Shown in pieces: positions 22,713-33,816 of a stretch of DNA of 64,000 nucleotides. The DNA lies in contig DF239827.1 of the NCBI GenBank assembly GCA_000507305.1, positions 62,001 to 126,000 on the forward strand, in the 5' to 3' direction. Every line of letters starts with the position of its first letter. The first letter of the stretch is position 1. The position numbers and the translations under genes are program-made. The notes below the pieces were generated by a model that was not told where the DNA came from, did no database searches, and saw only the letters and a list, made by a program, of their open reading frames with translations. The DNA comes from Breviolum minutum Mf 1.05b.01. Taxonomy: Eukaryota; Sar; Dinophyceae; Suessiales; Symbiodiniaceae.

Positions 22713-22865
22713 GAGCAATGAACAAAAACCCTGGTTGTTCAGGGTATATGGGGGATTATACTACCCAGTTATGTGCGGATTATAAACAAAAAATATTATA
22801 CGGATCTCTATAATTAAGCAACCAAAATCCAAAGAAAAAAGTGTCCGAGTTTTTTTTCATTGCTC
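22713..22865 (+). repeat. Family C element
   Basis: GAGCAATGAACAAAAACCC on the left faces TTTTTTTCATTGCTC on the right, flanked by ATGT on both sides. The most symmetrical family C copy. Confidence 0.8.
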
Positions 22866-23284
22866 ATGTCATCTTGCTGAAGATTCAGCTGGGGGCAACT
22901 TAGGATGGACTTTTAGGAGAGGATGGATCCGCAAGAACTGCTGTTGGGGGCACCCAAAGCGCCCTGCTTTTTTGGGGTCCAGACCGGGCAGAGATGTTGG
23001 GAAATAAAAACGTTTTGTTCCTTGGTGCTTGGGTGTGTTGGAAATTCATCTGTATCAATATATGGCTAATTTTGATTCATTATGTATGATTTCAAATATT
23101 CAAACACACTTGAAATCTACTCTACTCATACCATTTTTGGAAATTCAATTTATCGGTTCTAATGCAAAATCTACGAAAGAATTATGTAAGTCTATTTCTC
23201 TTCAGAGCTTGCTCGCCCTCTATCTTTCGCTCTCTTTCAATCTTTATATAATACTCTGTTTACATATAAGCCTTGGGATGCGAA
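22866..23284. other. No clear gene
   Basis: AT-rich; the plus frame 23029-23346 is low in coding character. Confidence 0.4.
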
Positions 23285-23642
23285 GGCTGCAATCGGAAAC
23301 CACCCCCCAAAGGTGGAATCCGAACTCGGCAACATTCCATGATTGAGGAAACTCCGTTGTCATTTGTTTCAACGACAGGGGTCCCTACACAAAAAAACAT
23401 CTTGATGTTATACCTGGATACCCATGGAAACCCAAAAAATTCCCTTGGTATAAAACCCGTCGTAAATAATGGGATTTCAGTCAACTACCTTTCCCTCAAC
23501 TGTTTTTTTCCGAATTTCTTTCTGAACCATCAACAGTAAGGAGGTCATGGCTCCGAAATTTTCTTGCTGTGAAGTCTGGAAGTTGGAGTCTAACAAGTCT
23601 AATGTCTCGGGGCGCACCGTTGTGGGTAAAGTTAAAGATTGA
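23285..23642 (+). CDS. Two candidate exons around a family E element
   Basis: Left exon ~23285-23392 reads RKPPPKGGIRTRQHSMIEET and FVSTTGVPTQ. Right exon starts at 23541, straight after AACAGTAAG at the right edge of a family E copy, and reads EVMAPKFSCCEVWKLESNK then NVSGRTVVGK, ending at TGA 23640-23642 or at a GTAAAG donor just before. The minus strand is partly open too. No family is recognised. Confidence 0.4.
23455..23536. repeat. Family E element, right part
   Basis: Core CGTCGTAAATAATGGGATTT and right end GAACCATCAACAG match the family; the left end is too diverged to place. Confidence 0.55.
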
Positions 23643-23673
23643 ACTCGGCTGTCGTAAGCCAAGCAATCTTACG

Positions 23674-23779
23674 TACTGTTGATGGAAGAAATCCGGCCAA
23701 CCACCTGACATGTATGAAACTCTGTAAATAGCGGGAATTTGACCATATCAACTGGTGCAGGATTTCTTCCATCAACAGA
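23674..23779. repeat. Family E element
   Basis: TACTGTTGATGGAAGAAATC faces GATTTCTTCCATCAACAG; this subfamily has GGAAG where others have GGTTCAG, as at 61675. Confidence 0.7.
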
Positions 23780-24046
23780 ATCTGAGTTTTCTGTGTAAAG
23801 GATGAATGAAACTTTTGACAATCAATCAGCACTCCTTTTCTTTTTAAATGGTTCCTATATGTTCCTATCATTCTCTTTAAATTGTGCTTTACATAACCAT
23901 CTTTTGCCACAACAAATTCACAACAAGATTAAAAATCTCAAGTTGCTAAATTGTTCCACTTTTTTTATATGGGGAAACACACACTCAGTTTTTCCAACTT
24001 CGGATTTACTTTTTTTGGTTCGTAACCTGTCCTTTCTTTTGTAAAG

Positions 24047-24892
24047 ATAAACCATCTCCAACCGACACATCGACCGTCGATTTTTTAACCAAGGCTTTGA
24101 CCTCGCAAGATGGAAAGGTGGGCATGATTTTTTGACTTGGAAAAAAAATGACGTGGTTTATGATGAGAATATATGGGTGTTTCCTTAAACGGCGGTACCC
24201 CCAAAACACCCCAAAATGATCATTTTTAGTAGGAAAACCCATGGTTGTTGGGTACCACCGTTTTAGGGAACCCCCATATAGTTGAGAGTTATTTTAGGTC
24301 AGTTGATTGAGATTGTTCATTCAGAGTTCCTCCTCCAACATTTCCTGGTTCAGCATCTGGTTGCTGGATTGCCAGAGCTTGAGAGGGAAATCAATTTGCT
24401 GAACCGCGCAACCCCTTCCCTGCCAAATCAAACCTGTCGGCAAAACGATGACCACCCCTGCTTGCAACAAGAGATATCACCGCAAGCATACATGTTCACA
24501 GGGAAAACATGACATTGATCGAATAGGTTTTCTCAGGGATGAAGAAATATAGCTGAGGTTAACTAACTCTTGCAGTATTCGCATCGAGACGTGCAACATT
24601 TCAGTTTTTGTTTGGATCTGGTACAAGGTGGTCGCATACAATCAAGCAATTCGCAATATATGCAAGTTATATATATATATATATATGGTACTGTAACTGT
24701 TGTTATATATTGCTTTCAGGGCTTGTAGGAGGTTACAACCAATTTCTACTAGAACCAGCAATCAATTCATCCATATGTTAGCCGACCACTGAACAGGTCT
24801 TAGACGAGATGGACCAGTTATTGTCTTTCTATGCTGATGGCTTCGCCAAGAGCACTTCAGTGGCTTGCGCCAAGAGTAAAATGGTGGATGAG
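24047..24892 (+). CDS. Multi-exon plus gene, helical protein
   Basis: Exon 24047-24117 (PTDTSTVDFLTKALTSQDGK, donor GTGGGC) joins in phase 0 to 24303-~24507 (LIEIVHSEFLLQHFLVQHL, then LPELEREINLLNRATPSLP and CLQQEISPQAYMF). A third exon, 24797-24892, reads VLDEMDQLLSFYADGFAK and SVACAKSKMVDE, with a possible GTAAAA donor inside its end. The middle part is an amphipathic helix rich in Leu, Glu and His. The 24118-24302 intron contains a family D element. No family is recognised. Confidence 0.5.
24175..24275. repeat. Foldback element, family D (101 bp)
   Basis: GGGTGTTTCC and GGGAACCCCC ends, flanked on both sides by ATAT. Inner inverted pair CGGCGGTACCC / GGGTACCACCG. Same length as the copy at 2123. 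Confidence 0.8.
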
Positions 24893-25060
24893 AAATGTGG
24901 GACTAGCTGGAACCACTCTTGGAAAAAGAGTGGTAGTTGTAAGGTGTAGAAGTTCTGCAAAGTAGGTACTAGTAGCTAGCTACCCTGGAAGTATTTTCGC
25001 CATTAAAAAATGGGGGAAAATTCCAAATTTACCCTCAGACAACAAACATATGCCACCAAA
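24893..25060. other. Intron-like, no feature
   Basis: No repeat or exon was recognised in this short stretch. Confidence 0.3.
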
Positions 25061-25725
25061 AGGGGAGGTCCACGCGGGTCCCGCCGTACTCAGGCGGCGG
25101 ACATTGGCATACGTAGTGCAGAGCGCAGCAACAGCACTTTGCATCAGGTTGGGATGACGTGGACCGGGTGGGATGGTTTGTGACTGCGGTTAAAAACCAG
25201 CGTGGTTCCAATGCTTTTTTTGTGTTTTTGTTTGTGTGGTAGCTGTATGATTACACTCTGGAAACTTGAAGATGGAAATAGAAACAATTAGAAGAGGTAT
25301 TTTGATTGAACGTGAGGGATTTCCAGCCAGTCATGTTGGTTTCAAGGGGGGTAAGTAAAGACTTCAGACACACAGAAGCTAGCCATCACTGGATGCCTTC
25401 AAATGAACTAAGTAACTAGAAATCAGGACAGCAATCTTTGTGTGTTTTTTTTTGGGGGGGAACTGAGAAGTAGTTGATTCCATGATCCACTGTTCAGGGC
25501 CTCCGGGAGTCTGACTGTTCGTGAAAATTCCTGCGTCGGATTCACCTTTCCGATCAATCCAGCGAGTTTATAAACTCAGCATGACGAAGAGATGGATTTT
25601 TTGGAATCAATTTTTGGATTTTTGTTGGGTTTTTTTCGGAAAAAACTGGCATATGTCAAAGAAGATCCTCAGAAAAGTACTTGGAGATATCAAAAGAGTG
25701 ATTTTGAGACATTCAAGTAACCTTG
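25061..25725 (+). CDS. Weak candidate exons
   Basis: A GC-rich patch at 25061-25171 reads RRTQAADIGIRSAERSNS up to a GTTGGG. Near 25630-25721 a frame reads AYVKEDPQKSTWRYQKSDF before GTAACC. Both could continue the gene of 24047-24892, but phases were not joined. Confidence 0.25.
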
Positions 25726-26164
25726 CGCGGCTTATTGCTTGGCCCTTGGACCCAACATCCAAACAATTACGAGGGGAATTTCCTAAAGTCAACTGTCTTT
25801 GAATTATTTCTCACAGAGTAACAACCCCTTGAACTTTCACATGTAACCTGCAAAACCATGATTTGGAAATCATCATGTTTCACAAAAAACGAAAGGAACG
25901 CTCCTAATATGAATTTCGATTATATTATAATATGATACTATACATAGTATATATATATATATAGTAGATATATGTGGGGATGTGAGCTGAAATGGGTGAA
26001 ATCCTACCTTTCATAGGGGATTCTCACTCCCTGAAACTGGCAGGTAAGCACCTTGGATCAAGATCTTCCAAGCCTCTCCGAGGTGAGAGTCATGGGGAAA
26101 ACTGGAGTGATTTGACATCGGGGGGACTTTGACATCATGGAAAAAAAAAATTGGGGGGCTTCAA
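25726..26164. other. No gene seen
   Basis: AT-rich with (TA)n at 25950-25965. Confidence 0.4.
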
Positions 26165-26265
26165 ACAAATTTGGCCCCAACAAATTGGACAAAAATCGGA
26201 TGGTCCATTGGTGGGACAAATTTGGCCCCAACAATTTTTTTTGGCCCCAACAAAATGACTTTGAC
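26165..26265. repeat. Short tandem-like repeat of TTTGGCCCCAACAA
   Basis: Three copies of TTTGGCCCCAACAA, at about 26168, 26220 and 26239, separated by unequal spacers. Confidence 0.7.
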
Positions 26266-26573
26266 AGTGGATTTTTTTTGTTGCGAGACTGTTGAGACCC
26301 TTTATTTTGCTTGAGTATTTTGCTGTTGATCTGAAGTGATTTGGCTTCAAGACTTCAATTTGTGGAGGTTTGGGACATGGGTACCAAAGATTTCAGGAAT
26401 ATATCTAATATTATCCAATTTTACCTAATTATACAATATAGGTGGTTTAGAAAGATCTTTCTTCTAAAAACCCAAGGGAAATGATTCCCACTCTGCGCCT
26501 CACGCATCTCCAAATAACCGCCTATAGCAGGCGGAGGTTCAAGGTTGGCTACCAATATTCTTGAGGCGACGGT
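26266..26573. other. Possible minus exon 26425-26570
   Basis: A minus frame reads PPPTVASRILVANLEPPPAI and GGYLEMREAQSG. It overlaps the end of the next candidate exon in another frame, so both cannot be right as drawn. Confidence 0.3.
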
Positions 26574-26980
26574 GGGTGGTGGCATAGATGTGGTGATCTT
26601 GTTCAACATGATCCACTTGGTTACAAAAACTCGGAATTGATAGGTCATAGACGGTTGCAGGTGTAATCCTATTCATGTCCACAATTTTCAAGTCTAATTT
26701 TTCACTGATCATCTTTTGTTGTGAACTTGAAGGTAGAAGACTTTGTGATTCATGATAAACACACTCCTGTAAACTAACATAATGACATAGCCATGGAACA
26801 TCCACCATTTTGATGGTATTTACCAGGAAAGATGGGCATTTCATGGGCTATGCGGGCTATGTTAGTTTCAGGGAGGGGTAGTCTCTTCACAATTGATAGC
26901 TGTGACAAGTTGGATTCACCAGTTTTCCAGGGTTGCCTTGGAGATATTGCCTGGATGAGAAGGGATGGGCGCAAGCAAGA
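26574..26980 (-). CDS. Candidate minus exons around a family K element
   Basis: Exon ~26980-26885 reads SPRQPWKTGESNLSQLSIVK; after the family K element (26881-26765) a second exon to about 26574 reads SLLPSSSQQKMISEKLDLKI, VDMNRITPATVYDLSIPSF and DHHIYATTHRRLKNIG with a GTAGCC donor. The protein is unrecognised. The joins around the element were not fixed. Confidence 0.35.
26765..26881. repeat. Family K element
   Basis: CCTGTAAACTAACATAATGA on the left faces GGCTATGTTAGTTTCAGG on the right; the interior includes CCATTTTGATGGTATTTACC. GGGCTATGC is duplicated near the right end. Confidence 0.65.
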
Positions 26981-27020
26981 CTCTGGTGATGGGCTCCTGC
27001 ATGTTTTTTTTTGTTTTCGT

Positions 27021-27021
27021 C

Positions 27022-27057
<36 letters not shown>

Positions 27058-27080
27058 TTCTTCTTCTTCTTCTTCTTCTT
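27021..27080. repeat. Compound microsatellite (ATC)n(TTC)n
   Basis: About eleven ATC units followed by about nine CTT units. The poly-His and poly-Leu frames over it are artefacts. A (GATA)n run of about eight units lies at 27413-27446. Confidence 0.9.
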
Positions 27081-27411
27081 CGGGTCAGAGATAGAGGACT
27101 ATTGATCATTTTATGTTTATTTCTATTGCTGCATAGTCCATCCTTATTGGAAATGTACTGTAAATCCTTTCCTCCAGAAGATTCCACAGATTTTTAGGGA
27201 TTTTTTGCAAATCGAAATCCTGAGAATCCACAAAAGGAACAGTATATAATATATATATATATACATACACATCATCCTGCAACCCAAATGCGAAAAGGCC
27301 GTGTTTTGAAGGGTTGATCTTCAAAAATAGAGATCATTGGGGCTCTAGGAGTATAATGGATTATAACTCATTATATTTCGTTACGCAGCTATGTATACAT
27401 ATAGTTCTACC

Positions 27412-27445
<34 letters not shown>

Positions 27446-27665
27446 TGCCAACACATAGTTGGAACTCCGAGTTTTCTTTGATGGCTTGCACGAAACTGAC
27501 TTGGTTCAGCAGCTGCTTTGTCTCCTGTGTCTCCTGCAATCTAACATGGCAATTAACAAACATCTCATCTTTTGCGGTAAATACTCATGCACAAGGTAGA
27601 TATGTCCATTTGGATGTTGGATTAATTGGATCACCTTTCTGATAAGTAACATGTCCCCTTTCCAG
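27081..27665. other. No clear gene
   Basis: (TA)n at 27247-27262 and the GATA array; no exon with good sites. Confidence 0.4.
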
Positions 27666-28589
27666 CCGTTGGTTTAAGAAGACGAGGTTCAACCATTTTT
27701 GCCGGTTGGTCAATATGGACCCGTTGGAGGCATCAGATCATGCTGATCCTCTTCCTTGGGCCCACAAGAGGCTGGTAGGGCATACCTGGGATGAATCCGG
27801 TGGTCGTGAAGTACCCTCCCTGAAACTAATAGCAAAAGCACCCGAAGCACTGGGTGGTTGGAATACGGTTCTTTCCTTTTGGGGGTTGAGATGGCCTATT
27901 TTCAGGGGCGTTTAAAACTGATAGTTTTAGGGAGTGTAGTCATGAAAAAAGCCCACCTTCTTCAACTTGAGGATTTTTGTTTCCTTGAACATGACGGTAC
28001 AGAAAAAACTCTTGTAAAATTGTGTCAAGTATGATTTTTTCATGTGAAACAGTTGATCAAATGTGATGCCAATGGGCAAATGTCAAAGTTTGAATAGAAT
28101 TTTTGGGTTGGAGCGTTTTTCATACGACGCCGCAACTTCCATAGGCCACATCCAGAGCTAACTCGATTGATTTGTCTGGCCAAATGGGCCATCCATTCAC
28201 AGCTTGCCAATGTGGCACAACTCCCAGCACCCGTGTTTCCCATTGACACCAGTGGGAATCTGTGGCGACATATTCAGTGTACGTCGTCAACCTTGATTTT
28301 TTCCAGACATAGGGAAGTTAACACGTAATAGTTCACCAATTCAATTCCCAAGGTTAAGATGATTTCAATTTTTCGATGTTTTTTGAAGGACACTGTGCCG
28401 AACCTCCTCACACCTCCCCCCCCCCTTTTCCTGCAATTTTCCAGCACCCAACGGGTCTTTAAAAACCAGCATCAATGAACCCTCCAAGAATTGGCAGGTA
28501 CCTTGGAGCTAGAACCCTTTGATGAGGAAGGTCTTCCCATGCGTTTAGCAACCGAGCAAGGGGAGCCCAACGGGGGCCCCGCGAAATGA
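27666..28589 (+). CDS. Four-exon C-terminal part of a plus gene
   Basis: Exons 27666-27810, 27952-27996, 28158-28278 and 28498-28589 join with matching phases (0, 0, 1). The first reads RWFKKTRFNHFCRLVN and PLPWAHKRLVGHTWDESGG; the second FNLRIFVSLNMT; the third LTRLICLAKWAIHSQLAN and FPIDTSGNLWRHIQ; the last LELEPFDEEGLPMRLATEQG before TGA at 28587-28589. Donors are GTACCC, GTACAG and GTACGT. No family is recognised. The first intron is almost wholly a family A element. The acceptor of exon 2 is the least certain, as TAG at 27937-27939 would also serve but leads to an early stop. Confidence 0.5.
27812..27938. repeat. Family A element forming an intron
   Basis: TACCCTCCCTGAAACTAATA on the left faces GATAGTTTTAGGGAGTGTA on the right; TA flanks both ends. 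The donor GT is the G of the upstream exon boundary plus the T of the duplicated TA. Confidence 0.75.
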
Positions 28590-29640
28590 CAAGGGAATGT
28601 CTGGTTTGGGGGTTGAGCACTTGTTAGTGAGCGGTGTAGATTATAATGTTCGATATATATTGTTATGTAGAATCTAATAGTTTTATCAATCTAAAGCTGA
28701 ACAACATCACACGATATCATCCCCGAAAAGTTTGTCAGGAAGGAAAGGTTTTGTAAAGTCAAGGGAAACCTAGGTTGGTGAAATATTATGATTTGCATAC
28801 ATAAATAATTTGTCCAGGATGAGAGGATAGGTGTTTTGCAAACCCCTGAAACATGGACCATATAGAATTACTTAAAAGGAACAGGATTTTCCAAACCATT
28901 GTGTGCAGGGTCCATGTTGGCTTTCCAGGACGTAATGCCTTGTTCCAGGCCGTTTTACAGGTCGGAAGTAGGACGTCAGTTGACATAAGTTGTGTGGCTA
29001 TCACTGGAAAGATTCGGTGGACTTGCAAATGTTCTTCCCAGAAATCGTTTTTTGTTGAACATCCCTACATGTCAACTATTGGAAAATTAGTGGTTTGGAT
29101 TCCTAGGATCCCCTTATGAAAGGGAGTGTTGCTTAGGGGCACCCTAATTCGAATCCCAAACCAATCTACCATTTGTTGAACATGCCCATTCAAGCGGTGA
29201 TTTTTTGCTCCATGAAAGCAACTGAGGCCAGGTATGTTGGTGGCGCTTCGCGCAGACCTGCTATGGAGGAGGTTTGCATCCTCGGATATCTAAAAGAAAT
29301 ATCCATAGGACCTCAAGGAAGTACACTCTTCCCTTTCAATTGAGCAGTGATGAAAACCCACCAGTGACATTCCATTGAATCCTGGTTGGTTAATAGGGAT
29401 CCTTATACTGGCTTATTACAATCCTTATAGCATAATCCCTTATATAATAAACTACATACGCAGGGTTTTGGTCACTTCTCAATTAGCATCATGTTCAAAT
29501 TCCCATGTGAGTTTTTCAGCAAACTTCCAGCCGCCGTGAGTTTTCCATTACGACGCCTGTGTTCACCCTTCAGATACTCCTGTGCTCCCGGTTCCACGGC
29601 CTATGCGTTGAGCTGCTTCTTGCTAGGGTTTGACACTCAG
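28590..29640. other. Sparse; reversed family C remnant at 29370-29465
   Basis: A plus frame at 28900-28960 (GFPGRNALFQAVLQ before GTCGGA) is a weak exon candidate. 29370-29465 resembles a diverged reversed family C copy. Otherwise nothing. Confidence 0.3.
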
Positions 29641-29911
29641 GGATGTGAGTTGCATGATGGAAGACATCTTGCATCAATTGATACTCTCCCGGAAACTAAC
29701 ATATCCCACCCCAGCCAGCACGTTTGAGTCGATTATTGTTGTCCTTGTCCCCATTGGTGGGATATGTGATCGTTCCCAGGAGAGTAGGTCATGGATCCCC
29801 CAAACCTTGGCAGGGTTTAAACAAAATGTTTTAAACGTCCCAGGTGCTTACGGTATTACTAAACGTAGCAAAAAGAAAACACCACGATTTGCTGCAAGAA
29901 AATGCATCTGA
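29641..29911 (+). CDS. Two candidate exons split by a family B element
   Basis: Exon 29641-29679 (after ACACTCAG) reads DVSCMMEDILHQ; the next, from 29788, reads SWIPQTLAGFKQNVLNV and GAYGITKRSKKKTPRFAARK before a stop at 29909-29911. Removal of 29680-29787 (GATACT to GAGTAG) keeps the frame. The element itself is open in the same frame, so it could also be read through. Unknown basic C-terminus. Confidence 0.4.
29682..29786. repeat. Family B element
   Basis: CCCGGAAACTAACATATCCC faces GGTGGGATATGTGATCGTTCC; TA flanks each end. Confidence 0.75.
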
Positions 29912-30025
29912 AATGGCGCCTATACCATTGTTTAAAACCTTGCCCGCTCATTCTCTCCTTCATTTTCGGGGTACCAGTTTCCATGTTACAGGCCTTTTGG
30001 GTGGTTGCAGTACACAAATCGTCTC

Positions 30026-31454
30026 TACTCTCCCTGAAACAAACGTAGCCTCCGAAAATCAATGTTGGAAGATTCAAATTCCTTTTGGGAGGACCTATTT
30101 TCAGGGGCTATGTTGAGTGTAAGTGGTGGTTTTTTTGAAATACATATTGAGAACATGTTCACCATTTTCGCCTCTATTCGGAGATGATGCATCAAAATAT
30201 TTGACCAATGTCTTGAGCAACCTTTTGAAAAAAGATGCCTCTGAAACGTAATTTTGGCTCTCAACATTTTGCCCATGTTTTTTGGAGTATGGAAGCCGCA
30301 GTGGTGGGAGGGGGGGGGAATGCACATTTTGATGTATATTTTTTAAAACAGGTTTTTCGATAAATATCCCTTGAACGTTCTGCAAAACAAAAGTCATCCC
30401 CTTTCGGATCTGAAATAAAGACACGGGCAATACATCAGCCTTATGGTTTAGACCTAGCCCGGATGCAATGCTGGAAATGGTTTAGCATGTGATTCCGAGC
30501 CTTAAACATGTTTCATGTTTAATCCTGGTAGTGATGATTGCATCCTTGGTGGAGTTAAAAACCCAACTTCTCTTCATATTTGTTTTTTGGATTAACAGGT
30601 CACATCTGTCGGGAAAAATCCTGGTAAGCACCAATTTAAAACATGACTACCTGTTGTTTTCAAAGATTTTTTATTTTAAGCCCTGGGGAAATGGAATCCA
30701 ATCTGACTCTGACAAATATTTTTGCAGATGGGTTGGGTTGCATCAACCACCAACAAAAAATGGAGGCGATTCAATGGGCATGACCGGCGTTGAACAAAAA
30801 CCAACCAACGAATTTTTGTAGGTCTGAAGCCTCCGGGAAGCAGAGGATGGATGGCGGTTTTGGGAGGAAAAACTTGAGACACAAAGAGGTGGGATCCACC
30901 AGTTTTTGTGCTTTTTAGTTTAAAACCATTGGAGAAAAGTGGAAGAGATTTGGGGAAGGTAAAAAGCAACACCAGAAAAAACCGCAGTTGGGACTCAATG
31001 TCTTGTGGTTTCTATGTTTTCAAAAAATCTGCATAGCTTGCCCCCGGAGAATGGAGACTAAGGGAGCGCAACTGGGAACTGGATACTTCCACTTTTATAT
31101 AGGGCTGTGGTTGTCCTTTTGTTTGCCAGGAACCTTGTCTTCACAGCTGACCATGACGCGAATTCGATCAACACCAGTTGAATAGTAGTGACTGAATACA
31201 TGGGCCTTAGTTGGCATTTAGTTGGCTGTGTCTCACTGCTGTAGTCAGTATCATTTGATATTTTAAGAATCCAAAATCATACTTTCATCAAGTCCCTTTT
31301 CTACAAACACATCATGTCTTAATGAAAAATCATTTCCCATCAAGAAACATCTACGCAATGAAATCTTTTCCCCTTTTAAAAGCCAACACTTTCTCCCCTT
31401 CTCCATATCCACACAGCCTTCAACATTTCTTAGGCAAAAAAAAAACCTCTTCAG
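30026..31454. other. Repeats, no firm gene
   Basis: 30026-30120 is a family A copy with a damaged right end. 30645-30765 is a diverged family F copy (TTTTCAAAGATTTTTTATTT, then CATCAACCACCAAC). A minus frame at 30140-30230 (LLKTLVKYFDASSPNRGE) is a weak exon candidate. Confidence 0.35.
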
Positions 31455-31535
31455 CGGCCGAAACACCAAACGACCTGCCAGGACTCCGGTGGCCGAAAAG
31501 TTGGACCAGTGGATGCTCCAACGTATCGAGGCGCG
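31455..31535 (+). CDS. Candidate exon, basic-helical
   Basis: Between CTCTTCAG and the donor GTGGGT the frame reads GRNTKRPARTPVAEKLDQWM and LQRIEAR. Both splice sites are good. The minus strand is also open. Isolated; neighbours in the same gene may be 32730-32771 (PLEVITVQAAAER) and 33752-33816. Confidence 0.4.
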
Positions 31536-32844
31536 GTGGGTGGGTTGTGTTTTTGTTGACGGTTTTTTTGGGGAGGCCATCCGAAAACAAAACATTTTGG
31601 GGTGAGAATTTGTTCTTCCCCCGTTTTTTTTTGGGGGGGGGAGACATCATTTGTTTTTGGGGGTTTAGGGCTACTCCCCATTTGTTTCCTATGTTGGTTT
31701 TTGAAGAAACACTGAGATTCAATCTAGCAATGTGATAAATATAGGTTTGGAGTAGTGAACCAGCTTACAGAGAGGGTTTGAACTTGGCAACGGACCTGAT
31801 GAACATCTTCGTCAAATCCAGATTCAAGGATGTTGCAACAACCTACCGCGTTGCAAGATACAGCCCCAAATTTCTCCCGAGACTACGATAAACGACAGGA
31901 ACATTATTTACAAATTGTTGGTGAAGGGTCTTGGAGGTAGTCGGTTCGAAAGAGTTGGCTAGCAAAGGGCTTCCACATGGCGATTGCTTCATTATGGTAT
32001 TTACATGTATTTACAGTATTGTCTGGTAAACTAACATAGCCAGAATCATTCAACATATTACTGGTAAATTCCATCAAAATGGTTGATTCTTCAATTGCTC
32101 ATTATATATGCCACCTGGGGGCACTTGCGCCAAAACAGACAGTCCAAGTCATCGAGAAAAACAACACCCACCTGGATCGTCCTGGATCATTCCAAAACTT
32201 TCCGGAAAGGTTATAAGATTACAAGCTTTCTATCCACCTGTGGATGTATTCCTTTTTGATATATAGATATCTTCATGCCTCATATTTTTCATTGAGGGTT
32301 TTTGAGTGAGGTAAATCACTATGCACAATTCAAACTATACAAAAAACACCTAGGAGCAAAATTAGATTGTGCAACTCTCCAAAGAGGCCGTTTACCAGTT
32401 TACCCGAAAGCGTTTGGGCCATGGGAGGCGTGATTCAGCCGATTCAACACTTGGACCAACCACTTAGAGACTGAGTGAATTTTCCCAAATCACCGGACGT
32501 CGTTTCGAACTTCTAGTTTTTGAAAGTAATTCTGAGAAATTTCCATCACATGGATTTTCATCTTTTTATACCATTCACCTCCCCCGAAAACTAACCTGGC
32601 AATGAAACATCACCATTTTTAATGGGACTGATCTATATATCTTCAAACGGTTGTTTTTTTAATTGTCATGTTTGTTTTTCTGGGAAATGTAAGGTATTTG
32701 GTGGCTGAACTTTGATTGAATCCACTTAGCCTTTGGAAGTCATCACGGTCCAGGCTGCAGCAGAGCGAGGTGATCCCAGGTAGAGACGGTTCAGCAGTAC
32801 AACTTGGGAGAAAATACACTGTAGCAATATGTACCAATACAGAT
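31536..32844. other. No clear gene apart from a weak exon at 32730
   Basis: 32024-32090 holds the left part of a family K copy (CTGGTAAACTAACATAGCC). 32580-32610 holds a family A left end. 32730-32771 is a possible 42 bp exon before GTGATC. Confidence 0.35.
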
Positions 32845-32941
32845 CTAGGTGATGGTTTCAAAAATTTTTTATTTTCACCCTACTTGGGGAAGATTCCCAT
32901 TTTGACTAAGATTTTTCAACTGGGTTGAAACCACCAACTAG
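32845..32941. repeat. Family F element (97 bp)
   Basis: CTAGGTGATGGTTTC faces GTTGAAACCACCAACTAG, flanked on both sides by AGAT. A clean small foldback element. Confidence 0.8.
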
Positions 32942-33751
32942 AGATACATGTATATGTTTTATGTATTATTGTATACTAAAATGTATATGTTGGAATATGA
33001 ATGATATATACATACTACATATTACATATACATTTGTTTTTGGAAACCATGTACAACATTGACTAGGGTTCCTTGCCAACGGTTTTTTTCTCCAAATTTT
33101 GGGATCACAAGTTGTACAAGAATCATAGGTTTAGTTCAAAAGACACCCTTGAAAGGAGGGTACCCACGTTTTTTTTTTTTTTTTTGTGTGTGTGTGTGTG
33201 TCACTAAAACTCCATAAAGAGTACACCCCCGAAATTTAGCAGCTCCTCCCTGAACAATGATGGTTGGAAGATGAGTTTCCTTTTGGGATTGCATATTTTT
33301 AGCGGCTATATTAGATTTCTGGGGTATACCAGAGAATTACCTCTCACCTAAATTGGGTCACATGTTTTTAATTGACCTCTTTAGGTGACGTTTTTTTCGA
33401 GCTTTTCATGGGAATTTTCGTGGATTTTGGGGATGGGAGAAAATATTCTGACACTTCAATGAATGTTTAGTTAGGTGGATATTGATGTACTAAGCGATTA
33501 CTAAACAGGGTTCCCTAGGCTGTTTACCAGCATTCTCCTTCACTCAGTTTTAATCACCGAAAGATATGCCCAAATCTTTTTCTCCGGCAATCGGAGTAGT
33601 GATTAGACGTGTGCTCGAGTTATTTTGTTGTACCAATTTTTGGATTTTGCAGGAACAAGATGGAGCAAACACGGGAATATCTTTGGAACCTGGCGATTCT
33701 TTGTGACCTTTTTGGGGATGCTTAATAAGTGACCCTTTCACCGCTTTCAAG
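32942..33751. other. Low-complexity runs and a family A copy
   Basis: AT-rich to 33050; poly-T then (GT)n at 33169-33200; a family A copy at 33222-33326 (TACACCCCCGAAATTTAGC to TCTGGGGTA). A plus frame at 33645-33690 after TTTTGCAG is a weak exon candidate. Confidence 0.4.
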
Positions 33752-33816
33752 TGACCTCCAACGATCGGGGATCTGTCAATGGGTGGAACATGCAAATCAC
33801 CAACGGCGGACCCGTG
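33752..33816 (+). CDS. Candidate exon, unknown protein
   Basis: After a pyrimidine-rich CTTTCAAG acceptor the frame reads TSNDRGSVNGWNMQITNGGP, then a GTAAAC donor at 33817. Rich in Asn and Gly, as in a secreted or beta-rich domain. No family is recognised. Confidence 0.4.

Noticed and set aside
26832-27197. Frame with a poly-His and poly-Leu run
   Set aside because: Produced by the ATC/TTC microsatellite.
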